Origin: an uncultured Lachnospiraceae bacterium
GTDB lineage: Bacteria > Bacillota > Clostridia > Lachnospirales > Lachnospiraceae
Direction: 5' to 3'
DNA: 6,881 nucleotides
Assembly: GCA_934351705.1 (NCBI GenBank)
Contig: CAKRJK010000075.1
Location: 1 to 6,881, forward strand
The first letter of the stretch is position 1; the number at the start of each line of letters is the position of its first letter. A model generated the notes under the pieces. It was not told the DNA's origin. It ran no database searches and was given only the letters and a program-made list of their open reading frames with translations. Of the stretch, positions 1-6,082 are shown one piece after another. A program made the position numbers and the translations under genes.

Positions 1-1973
1 ATACAGGGCTTAGTGCGACCGGAACCGCATTCGGATTCCAGTCTGTACAGCAGGATTCCAATGCAATGGTTGACTGGACGGTCCGCACAGAAGAGATGCA
101 GGGATATATTGATGAGTTAAAGCAGTATGAGGCTCGTTATGTGGACTCGCCGCTTTGCTCTAACGCGATTATGAGAGAACGATTTATCGCACAGGATATT
201 CACTTGCTTATGGACAATGAGGCTTATCGTAATGGAGCAAACAGTATTGCGGGTGCAATTTTTATGGTGGCAGGATTATTTGACACGACTCCGACTACGG
301 ATGCGGTATCCGGTGTGTATGATATTGCAACCAATTCTGTAGGTTCAAGACGCGCGGCACAAATTCAAAAACTAATGGAAGATCTGGACAGACAGACAAG
401 AGTCCGCAGTTCAAAATGTAAAGATACGGATATGGAAAAGATCATGAACAAAACCCGTATCAATAAGAGAACAAAACCGATCATGGACCCTTCCGGTATC
501 GTCTATGAAGCATTGGAATCCAATACGCTTTCCGGTGTTACGGCAACGGTTTACTATGCAGATGATGAGTACGGAACCAATGCACAGGTTTGGGATGCAG
601 AACATTATGAGCAGATTAATCCGCAGATTACGGACAGCACCGGTAAGTATGCCTGGGACGTTCCGGCAGGCTGGTGGCAGGTACGGTTTGAAAAAGCCGG
701 TTATACGCCGGCAGCTACCGATTGGATGAGAGTACCGCCTCCTAGAATGGGATTGAAGACGGCAATGGTATCCACGGAAGCACCGGAAGTTGTTTCGGCA
801 AATGCATATAAGGATTATATCGAAGTAGTGTTCAGCCAGTATATGGATACGACAGCGGCAATCACACTGCCGGCAGGTATGACCGGTACATGGCAGAGCA
901 TCGACGGCGGATATTCTAAAGTATTGCACATTACACAGACAGGCGGTTTTACCGTAGGAGATACCGTATCATTTGAATTGAACGGTGCAAAGAACTATGC
1001 GGGAACAGAACTGGGTACTTATAACAGTGGCAATCTGACCGTTTCAGCCCGTCCGGCGGAAGTGATTTTGAATTACGAGAATGTAATTTCCGCAAAGGCA
1101 GGTACAGAGAAGAATATTACGGTAAGAATCAAAGATTCTGATGGAAATTATATGGACGGTGTCACCGTGGAGGCAGAACTCGGAAGCACTTTGCTTGCAA
1201 CGCTGCGTTCCGGTTCCGCTGTTACAGATGCAGACGGAAAGGCTGTTTTTACAATGGATACCTCCTTACCGGGATACTCGAATATTACATTTAAGGTGCG
1301 TGGAACAAGTCTTGAAAAGACGATGTCACTTCGTGTTACCTTAGATGAGAACAGACCGAAACGTCCGACTGCTGAGATCGGAACGACACAGTTTACCGCA
1401 TCTTCTCCAAAAGAGAATTACATTACGGTAAGAAGGGGTGAGCAGCTTACTCTCGCAGCGGAGAGCGGAGTGACCATTTATTATACAACGGACGATACCT
1501 GTCCGTGTCAGAACAGTGCAAGCCGTAAGGTATATACCGGACCGATCACCATTACGAACAATGTAAAATTCCGTATTGCGGCATATAAGGACGGCATGGA
1601 TTACAGTGAGCGGTTAAACATCACGGTGACTGTGGATGATTCCCATCAGCACAATTACGGTACAGAGTGGAAGGCAGACGCAGAGTGCCACTGGCATATG
1701 TGTAGCTGTGGTGCAACCACAAGCAGAACGGCTCATGACATGGAAATCAGAAATGCCAAGGCAGCTACGGCTACCGAGACAGGATATACCGGAGATCAGG
1801 TATGCCGGGTTTGCGGTTATACGGTGCAGGGTAGAGAAATCCCAATCGGAGATACAACGGATCCGACCAAATCAAACGGAAACACATCCGATTCATCATC
1901 GGAGAAGTCTTCTGTAAAGAGTCCTCAGACAGGGGATGATTTTGGGATACTGCATTGGTTTATGACTTGGTAG
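1..1973 (+). CDS. Large multi-domain surface protein, 5'-truncated by window edge
   Basis: The frame is open from base 3 with no stop, so the true start lies upstream. The ATG at 66 is internal, has no ribosome binding site, and is used below only for numbering. A helical region (about residues 1-135) is followed by a carboxypeptidase-regulatory/CnaB-like beta domain from DPSG at 141 to about 210 and then VPPP. Next come Ig-like strands resembling SbsA-type Big_5 (about 238-325), a Big_1/invasin-like domain (about 333-425, with TDADGKAVFT) and a chitobiase C-terminal-like domain (about 434-522, with IYYTTDD and YTGPITI). A His/Cys-rich module follows (H527, H529, C541, H542, H544, C546, C548, C580, C583). 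A Ser/Thr-rich linker leads to SPQTG at bases 1920-1934, a sortase-type motif. Only 12 residues follow it, without a full hydrophobic span or basic tail, so wall anchoring is doubtful. Domain names rest on recognisable sequence style, not a search. The ligand is unknown; adhesion or glycan binding is an inference. Confidence 0.85.
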   Translation, partial: TGLSATGTAFGFQSVQQDSNAMVDWTVRTEEMQGYIDELKQYEARYVDSPLCSNAIMRERFIAQDIHLLMDNEAYRNGANSIAGAIFMVAGLFDTTPTTDAVSGVYDIATNSVGSRRAAQIQKLMEDLDRQTRVRSSKCKDTDMEKIMNKTRINKRTKPIMDPSGIVYEALESNTLSGVTATVYYADDEYGTNAQVWDAEHYEQINPQITDSTGKYAWDVPAGWWQVRFEKAGYTPAATDWMRVPPPRMGLKTAMVSTEAPEVVSANAYKDYIEVVFSQYMDTTAAITLPAGMTGTWQSIDGGYSKVLHITQTGGFTVGDTVSFELNGAKNYAGTELGTYNSGNLTVSARPAEVILNYENVISAKAGTEKNITVRIKDSDGNYMDGVTVEAELGSTLLATLRSGSAVTDADGKAVFTMDTSLPGYSNITFKVRGTSLEKTMSLRVTLDENRPKRPTAEIGTTQFTASSPKENYITVRRGEQLTLAAESGVTIYYTTDDTCPCQNSASRKVYTGPITITNNVKFRIAAYKDGMDYSERLNITVTVDDSHQHNYGTEWKADAECHWHMCSCGATTSRTAHDMEIRNAKAATATETGYTGDQVCRVCGYTVQGREIPIGDTTDPTKSNGNTSDSSSEKSSVKSPQTGDDFGILHWFMTW

Positions 1974-2011
1974 ATGTTTTGTGATATGCACATCATAGCA
2001 GAATAAAAGAT

Positions 2012-2063
2012 ACCGCCGTATCAGGATAGCGACACGTAAGTGCCCGCTTCCTGATACGGCGGT
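2012..2063. terminator. Long hairpin terminator, copy 1 of dispersed palindrome
   Basis: ACCGCCGTATCAGGA (2012-2026) pairs perfectly over 15 bp with TCCTGATACGGCGGT (2049-2063). The interior can extend: AGCG 2028-2031 with CGCT 2045-2048, then CAC/GTG closing a GTAA (GNRA-type) loop at 2036-2039. On the plus strand the stem runs straight into a T-run (2063-2068), so it should terminate the surface-protein transcript, whose stop lies 38 nt upstream. The same arm recurs at 4528 and 6855. Confidence 0.9.
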
Positions 2064-2156
2064 TTTTTGTGTTAAAAAAATGTAAAAAAAAGATTTTTCT
2101 ATAAAATGAACACATTTTACGATAAAATATACCTAGGTCTTTTGCTTTTATTTTTT

Positions 2157-2162
2157 TATAAT
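2157..2162 (+). promoter_or_regulatory. Candidate -10 box for the ABC exporter operon
   Basis: A perfect TATAAT lies in a very A/T-rich stretch 45 bp before the ATPase start codon and after the upstream terminator, so a promoter is expected in this 140-bp gap. The matching -35 at 17 bp spacing (TAGGTC, 2134-2139) is poor and there is no TGn extension. The location is therefore plausible but weakly supported. An 8-bp palindrome ACCTAGGT (2131-2138) overlaps the -35 position and could be an operator, which is speculation. Confidence 0.3.
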
Positions 2163-2206
2163 TAAGAAAAAGAAGAAAATTATAAAATGACAAATGGAGG
2201 AAAAAT

Positions 2207-2917
2207 ATGCTGGACATTCAACATTTAACAAAAACATACGGAGATAAAAAAGCAGTAGATGATGTGACACTGCATATTTCCCCGGGAGAGATTTACGGAT
2301 TTATCGGACACAACGGTGCGGGAAAGACGACAACCTTAAAATCCGTAGTGGGAATCCAACAGTTTGACGGCGGAAAAATCACGATCAACGGAGTATCTGT
2401 TGAGGAGAATCCGTTAGAGTGCAAACGTCACATTGCATATATACCGGATAATCCCGATATCTATGAGTTTATGACAGGAATCAAGTATCTGAATTTCATT
2501 GCCGACATTTTCGGAGTGGGAGCGGCAAAGAGAAAAGAGCAGATAAGAAAATATGCGGATATTTTTGAATTGACGGATGACCTGGCACAGCCGGTAGCCA
2601 CTTATTCACACGGAATGAGACAAAAGCTGGCAATCATTGCGGCGTGGATGCATCAGCCGAAGCTGATCATTATGGATGAGCCGTTTGTCGGTCTCGATCC
2701 GAAAGCCGCCCATCTGTTAAAAGGCATGATGCGTGAAGTCTGTGACGAGGGCGGTGCAATCTTCTTTTCCACGCATGTGCTTGAGGTGGCGGAAAAACTC
2801 TGCGACAAGGTGGCAATCATCAAAGACGGAAAATTGATTCGTTCCGGCACGATGGAAGAAGTCAAGGGAGATGACAGTCTCGAAGAAGTATTCCTTGAAC
2901 TGGAGGAAGAAGAATGA
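2207..2917 (+). CDS. ABC transporter ATP-binding protein (exporter type)
   Basis: This is the 236-residue cytoplasmic ATPase of an ABC-2/Ecs-like exporter, which hydrolyses ATP to drive the membrane partner encoded next. All core motifs are intact: Walker A GHNGAGKT (34-41), signature YSHGMRQ (133-139), Walker B LIIMDEP (153-159), D-loop GLDP (162-165) and switch histidine H190 in STHVLE. The Q-loop position reads YIPDNPDIYE (78-87), with Asp81 in place of the usual Gln, a variant I recall from this exporter subgroup. The length is that of a single-domain ATPase. The start is set by GGAGG at 2196-2200, 6 nt before the ATG. The stop overlaps the permease start (ATGA), so the two are translationally coupled. 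The substrate cannot be told from sequence. The family is sure. Confidence 0.95.
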   Translation: MLDIQHLTKTYGDKKAVDDVTLHISPGEIYGFIGHNGAGKTTTLKSVVGIQQFDGGKITINGVSVEENPLECKRHIAYIPDNPDIYEFMTGIKYLNFIADIFGVGAAKRKEQIRKYADIFELTDDLAQPVATYSHGMRQKLAIIAAWMHQPKLIIMDEPFVGLDPKAAHLLKGMMREVCDEGGAIFFSTHVLEVAEKLCDKVAIIKDGKLIRSGTMEEVKGDDSLEEVFLELEEEE

Positions 2918-4512
2918 TAAGAACATTATTAAAAAAACAGATGGCAGAAATCTTTCGCAGTTATTTTTACGATGCGAAGAAGAATAAAAAGCGTTCCGCA
3001 GTGTCTACGATTCTGTTCATGGTTTTCTTTGTAGTCCTTATGGTCGGAGTGATGGGAGGTCTCTTTACCTGGCTGTCGGGTACAATCTGTGAACCGTTGG
3101 TAAGTGCGGGATTAGGTTGGATGTATTTTGTATTGATGGGACTTCTGGCAATCTTTTTAGGAGCATTCGGAAGTGTATTTAATACTTATTCGGGACTATA
3201 TCTTTCCAAAGATAATGACCTGTTGCTGGCACTTCCGATTCCGGTACGCAGTATCATGGTATCAAGATTGCTGGGTGTCTATCTGATGGGATTGATGTAT
3301 TCGGCAGTCGTTATCGTTCCTGCAATTATCGTCTATTGGCAGAATGTGCCGTTTACGGCAGGAGTATTTTTCGGAACGTTGCTGTTGCTGATTGATATTT
3401 CCGTGATTGTTCTCGTTTTATCCTGTCTGTTGGGATGGGCGGTTGCAAAAATCAGCACAAAGTTAAAGAGTAAGAGTTTTATTACAGTATTGATTTCCCT
3501 GCTGTTTTTTGCAGCATATTATTTCTGTTACTTTAAGGCATCATTATTCATAAAGAAGATGCTGGCAAATGCAGCCGTTTACGGAGCCAATATCAAAGGA
3601 AAAGCGTATCCGCTGTATCTGTTCGGACGCGTGGGAGAGGGAAGTCTGTCTGCAATTTTGATCGTGACAGTCGTGGTGTTTGCATTGCTTGCATTGACAG
3701 GGTTGATCCTATCACGCAGCTTTTTGAAAATCGTAACCGTGACGACCAACACCAAAAAATCAAAATATAAAGAGGAGACAGCCCGTGTCAAAAGCGGATT
3801 CGGTGCTATGCTTGCAAAAGAGTTTGGCAGATTTACCTCCAGTGCGAACTATATGTTAAACTGTGGTCTGGGAGTGTTGCTGCTGCCTGCAGCCGGTATC
3901 TGGATGTTGTTCCGGGGACAGAAGACCATCCATGTGTTGGAGGCTGTTTTCGGAGCGAGGGCAGGTTTTTCAGCAATCCTGATCTGTGCGGTAATCTGTA
4001 TGATCGGTTCTATGAATGACATGGCGGCACCGTCGGTATCTTTGGAGGGTAAGAACATCTGGCTGCCACAATCCCTGCCGATAGCACCGTGGCAGGTATT
4101 AAAAGCAAAATTGTCGGTGCAGTTGATCTTAACAGGAATCCCGGCATTATTCGCGGTACTGTGTGCGGTAGTGATCCTGCCGTGTACCTTGATCGAGAAA
4201 GCGGCTGTCATTCTGGTGGTTGTTCTGTATGTGATGTTGTCTGCCTGCTTTGCCCTGTATATGGGAGTGAAGTCGCCGAATCTGACTTGGACGAATGAGA
4301 TTGGTCCGATCAAACAGAGCATGAGTGTTATGTTTGCGATGTTCGGAGGCTGGGCATATGCGGTTGCTCTGGCAGGAATCTATCTGATCATCGGATGGAA
4401 GATAGGGTTAATGATATATCTTAGCATCGTGTTGATGATCACGTTGGCATTGACGGTCATCTTATATCTGTGGTTAAAAAAACAGGGTGCAAAATTGTTT
4501 GCGAATCTGTAA
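2914..4512 (+). CDS. ABC exporter permease, large two-repeat membrane protein
   Basis: A 532-residue integral membrane protein and the partner of the preceding ATPase. It shares the ATGA overlap and has its own GGAGG at 2902-2906, 7 nt before the ATG. About eleven or twelve hydrophobic segments are visible, roughly at 32-54, 68-90, 117-141, 149-178, 189-207, 246-268, 312-332, 351-367, 400-424, 430-450, 473-494 and 498-520. A basic loop (about 278-305, TKKSKYKEE) separates two halves. Each half carries a similar cytoplasmic motif, SKDNDLLLALPI (98-109) and GKNIWLPQSLPI (379-390), suggesting an internal duplication. This resembles the putative ABC exporter permease families found beside EcsA-like ATPases in Firmicutes. 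No peptidase, peptide precursor or regulator is adjacent, so the cargo is unknown. The reading frame is intact and ends just before a bidirectional hairpin. Confidence 0.9.
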   Translation: MIRTLLKKQMAEIFRSYFYDAKKNKKRSAVSTILFMVFFVVLMVGVMGGLFTWLSGTICEPLVSAGLGWMYFVLMGLLAIFLGAFGSVFNTYSGLYLSKDNDLLLALPIPVRSIMVSRLLGVYLMGLMYSAVVIVPAIIVYWQNVPFTAGVFFGTLLLLIDISVIVLVLSCLLGWAVAKISTKLKSKSFITVLISLLFFAAYYFCYFKASLFIKKMLANAAVYGANIKGKAYPLYLFGRVGEGSLSAILIVTVVVFALLALTGLILSRSFLKIVTVTTNTKKSKYKEETARVKSGFGAMLAKEFGRFTSSANYMLNCGLGVLLLPAAGIWMLFRGQKTIHVLEAVFGARAGFSAILICAVICMIGSMNDMAAPSVSLEGKNIWLPQSLPIAPWQVLKAKLSVQLILTGIPALFAVLCAVVILPCTLIEKAAVILVVVLYVMLSACFALYMGVKSPNLTWTNEIGPIKQSMSVMFAMFGGWAYAVALAGIYLIIGWKIGLMIYLSIVLMITLALTVILYLWLKKQGAKLFANL

Positions 4513-4527
4513 AAGCAGACATCATAA

Positions 4528-4583
4528 AACCGCCGTATCAGGGATGGGACACCTGCGTGTCCCAAGTCTTTGATACGGCGGTT
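4528..4583. terminator. Bidirectional hairpin terminator, copy 2 of dispersed palindrome
   Basis: AACCGCCGTATCA (4528-4540) pairs over 13 bp with TGATACGGCGGTT (4571-4583). As RNA the stem can continue through two G.U pairs, a G-C and an A-U (4541-4544 with 4567-4570). After a two-base bulge, TGGGACAC (4545-4552) pairs with GTGTCCCA (4557-4564) around a CTGC loop. It lies between the convergent permease (+) and hsp20 (-) genes. Leftward transcripts meet GGTTTTATG after the stem; rightward ones meet GGTTATGTTTTG, so it can serve both. Confidence 0.85.
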
Positions 4584-4598
4584 ATGTTTTGTTTCGGA

Positions 4599-5033
4599 TT
4601 ATCCTTCGATCGCAATGTAGTGGTTGGTTTCTACGGCTTTCGGATCTTCTTTTGGAATATCCAAAGTTAAGATACCGTCCTCATATTTTGCGTGAATATC
4701 ATTTTGCGAGATGTTTCCGACATAGAAGCTTCTGCTCATGCTGCCGGCATAACGCTCTCTGCGGATGTATTTGTCCTCTTTGTCTTTCTCGTCTTTATCA
4801 AGTCCCTTTGCGGCACTGATATTTAAGTAGCCATCGTTTAACTGGACTTTCACTTCGTCTTTCTTGAAGCCCGGCAGATCAATCGCAACTTCATATCCTG
4901 TATCCGTTTCCTTGATATCGGTTTTCATCATGTTCTTTGCATGTTTTCCGTATAATACTTTGTCTACATCCGGAAACGAAAAGTCCATCCAATCATCAAA
5001 TAAGTTTTCTCCAAAAATACTAGGCATCAACAT
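4599..5033 (-). CDS. Small heat-shock protein, Hsp20/alpha-crystallin family
   Basis: A 144-residue ATP-independent cytoplasmic chaperone that holds unfolding proteins in soluble form, normally as a large oligomer. The N-terminal arm (1-36) is short and rich in Phe, Asp and Met. The alpha-crystallin domain spans about 37-128, with VAIDLPGFKKDEV (49-61) and the family-typical DGILTLDIPK (119-128). The C-terminal extension ends in HYIAIEG, giving the IxI motif (I140-A-I142) used for docking between subunits. Length and architecture are normal. AAGGAGG (complement of 5042-5048) lies 8 nt from the ATG at 5033; the second Met codon, at 5027, would be too far away. The gene is alone on its strand, controlled by a CIRCE-overlapped promoter, and ends at the shared hairpin. 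Confidence 0.97.
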   Translation of the reverse strand: MLMPSIFGENLFDDWMDFSFPDVDKVLYGKHAKNMMKTDIKETDTGYEVAIDLPGFKKDEVKVQLNDGYLNISAAKGLDKDEKDKEDKYIRRERYAGSMSRSFYVGNISQNDIHAKYEDGILTLDIPKEDPKAVETNHYIAIEG

Positions 5034-5133
5034 AAGTCATTCCTCCTTCGTCATATACGACAATGTGTGCCGTGATTTTTTATTTGCAATGGTTCAAAGG
5101 ATATCGGATTTATTTTTCCTCTTCCTTTGTTCT
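5034..5133 (-). promoter_or_regulatory. hsp20 5' leader with possible Shine-Dalgarno sequestration
   Basis: The predicted leader is about 100 nt. Within it UCCUUUG (complement of 5095-5101) can pair over 7 positions, one of them U.G, with CGAAGGA (complement of 5044-5050), covering part of the ribosome binding site. The 44-nt loop between them could hold a small CGGC/GUCG hairpin. RNA thermometers (ROSE, fourU) are known in small heat-shock gene leaders, but this one matches no named class and the pairing may be chance. Confidence 0.25.
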
Positions 5134-5139
5134 AAATGT

Positions 5140-5168
5140 AATATAGCACCAATTATTAGCACTGTCAA
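5140..5168 (-). promoter_or_regulatory. Sigma-A promoter of hsp20
   Basis: Read on the minus strand, a perfect -35 TTGACA (complement of 5163-5168) is followed by exactly 17 bp and then TATATT (complement of 5140-5145), one base off the consensus -10. The start point should fall near 5133. The -35 hexamer lies inside the CIRCE operator, so HrcA binding would directly block RNA polymerase. Confidence 0.85.
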
Positions 5169-5182
5169 TAGGCGAGTGCTAA
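5156..5182. promoter_or_regulatory. CIRCE operator (HrcA binding site)
   Basis: TTAGCACTG-N9-GAGTGCTAA matches the CIRCE consensus (TTAGCACTC-N9-GAGTGCTAA) at 17 of 18 arm positions, with the exact 9-bp spacer. The palindrome extends outward, making 13-bp perfect arms AATTATTAGCACT (5151-5163) and AGTGCTAATAATT (5175-5187). HrcA is the repressor known to bind this element and release it on heat shock. The site overlaps the hsp20 promoter and lies about 50 bp upstream of the rightward promoter, so hsp20 is the evident target. Confidence 0.95.
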
Positions 5183-5232
5183 TAATTCTGTGAACTTTTT
5201 GTGAAGTATAAAATAATCTAACAATTTGCGGT

Positions 5233-5261
5233 TTGACGGTATAATGTAGGTTTGATAAAAT
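5233..5261 (+). promoter_or_regulatory. Sigma-A promoter of the PAP2-DUF368 operon
   Basis: TTGACG (5233-5238), 17 bp, then TAAAAT (5256-5261), each one base off consensus, with a TGA extension (5253-5255) just before the -10. The leader would be about 85 nt. A second TATAAT at 5319-5324 with a weak -35 (TTCGTT, 5295-5300, 18-bp spacing) could be an additional start nearer the gene. Confidence 0.7.
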
Positions 5262-5345
5262 AAATAAAACTTTAGAATTTGTTTAGATTCCGTATTCGTT
5301 TTGTTTAGCGTATTCTTTTATAATGAATGAAAAAAGAAAAGAGGA

Positions 5346-5894
5346 ATGATGATTATGCTCATGCAATGGGACAGCAGTATTCTGCTATTTTTTCAGGAGA
5401 CCATCAGAAACAGTGTGCTGACGCCTTTTGTTGTCGGGATTACAACGCTTGGTAATGCGGGAATTATCTGGATTCTGATGTCGGTGGGAATGCTTTTTCA
5501 TAAAAAAACAAGAAAAATCGGCTGCATGGGATTGGCGGCACTGGTGTTATCCGGTCTGGTCAATAACATGATATTAAAACCGCTGATCGCAAGACCGAGG
5601 CCTTATGAACTGATTTCGGCTCTGACACCGCTGATCGCAAAGCCGACGGATTATTCCTTCCCGTCGGGACATACGGCAGCATCTTTTGCCGCAGCGTGTG
5701 TATTTTACAGGAATCTTCCGAAAAAAGCGGGAGTGCCGTTGATGATACTGGCAGTGCTGATTGCACTCTCAAGAATCTATCTCGGCGTTCACTATCCGAG
5801 TGATGTGCTTGGCGGAATGATCAGCGGAGTGGCACTCAGCTATCTTGCGGAATGGATGACTAATAAAGTATTAAAGAGGCGGGAACGACGTTGA
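5346..5894 (+). CDS. PAP2-family membrane phosphatase (lipid pyrophosphatase-like)
   Basis: A 182-residue polytopic membrane enzyme with the full PAP2 signature: KxxxxxxRP (K78-R85-P86), PSGH (106-109) and SRxxxxxHxxxD (S142, R143, H149, D153). H149 is the expected nucleophile and H109 the acid/base. Family members remove phosphate from lipids on the outer membrane face, notably undecaprenyl pyrophosphate (BcrC type) or phosphatidylglycerol phosphate. The DUF368 neighbour favours the undecaprenyl carrier, by inference. Hydrophobic segments are near 24-52, 59-77, 110-122, 129-147 and 154-170, with a basic tail KRRERR. The exact start is uncertain. GAGG (5341-5344) touches the first ATG at 5346, while the in-frame ATGs at 5349 and 5355 lie 4 and 10 nt away; 5355 looks most likely. 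The stop overlaps a TTG start (TTGA), implying coupling to the next frame. Confidence 0.93.
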   Translation: MMIMLMQWDSSILLFFQETIRNSVLTPFVVGITTLGNAGIIWILMSVGMLFHKKTRKIGCMGLAALVLSGLVNNMILKPLIARPRPYELISALTPLIAKPTDYSFPSGHTAASFAAACVFYRNLPKKAGVPLMILAVLIALSRIYLGVHYPSDVLGGMISGVALSYLAEWMTNKVLKRRERR

Positions 5895-6082
5895 TTTTTT
5901 TTAAAGATGAGTTTGTGAAATGGTACGGGGAAAGTTCGGAGTTATCCGAAGCGCATTATGAGGTATACGGAAAAATACCGGAACTGACTCTGAATGATAC
6001 GGACTGGGAGCGTTGGTCAAAGGAGCTTGCACCGTATGATTTCAGGCTCTATGTTACGGTCATGTGTACGCAGCATTTGTAA
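5891..6082 (+). CDS. Small hydrophilic ORF, probable 5' part of a broken DUF368 gene
   Basis: A 63-codon frame starting at a TTG that overlaps the PAP2 stop, with GAGGCGGG (5876-5883) upstream. The protein is acidic and aromatic, with no signal peptide and no membrane span until its last residues (FRLYVTV). I recognise no family for the first 45 residues. It ends at a TAA (6080-6082) inside the start of the DUF368 frame. The two frames are both open over 6040-6079, and one added base there would join them into a protein of about 288 residues, near the usual DUF368 length. The segment WSKELAPYDFRLYVTV then sits where the family has its lead into the second membrane span. It could instead be a real small coupled protein, or chance coding left by a deletion. 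Confidence 0.45.
   Translation: MIFFKDEFVKWYGESSELSEAHYEVYGKIPELTLNDTDWERWSKELAPYDFRLYVTVMCTQHL

Noticed and set aside
411..929. 172-codon minus-strand ORF
   Set aside because: It lies wholly antisense to the well-supported surface protein, is Cys/Arg/Ile-rich in the way of shadow frames, and has no ribosome binding site or recognisable domain.
2101..2188. Three ATAAAAT repeats (2101, 2122, 2182) as an operator
   Set aside because: In such A/T-rich DNA, 7-mers of this kind recur by chance, and only the first two are helically phased.
1993..2217. 74-codon minus-strand ORF in the gap before the ABC operon
   Set aside because: It reads through the hairpin terminator and an A/T-rich promoter region, giving low-complexity Phe/Leu/Lys sequence.
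3849..4322. 157-codon minus-strand ORF
   Set aside because: It is antisense to the permease membrane spans and its composition mirrors them; no independent support.
4864..5193. 109-codon plus-strand ORF across the hsp20 5' end
   Set aside because: It runs antisense to hsp20 and through its promoter and CIRCE operator, which explain that DNA fully.
5240..5245. Perfect TATAAT as the -10 of a rightward promoter
   Set aside because: No usable -35 lies 16-18 bp upstream. The overlapping TTGACG (5233-5238) fits better as the -35 of the TGA-TAAAAT box at 5256.
6040..6079. Programmed -1 ribosomal frameshift joining the two ORFs
   Set aside because: The overlap has no X-XXY-YYZ slippery heptamer in the right frame and no obvious downstream stem; a simple base loss is more likely.
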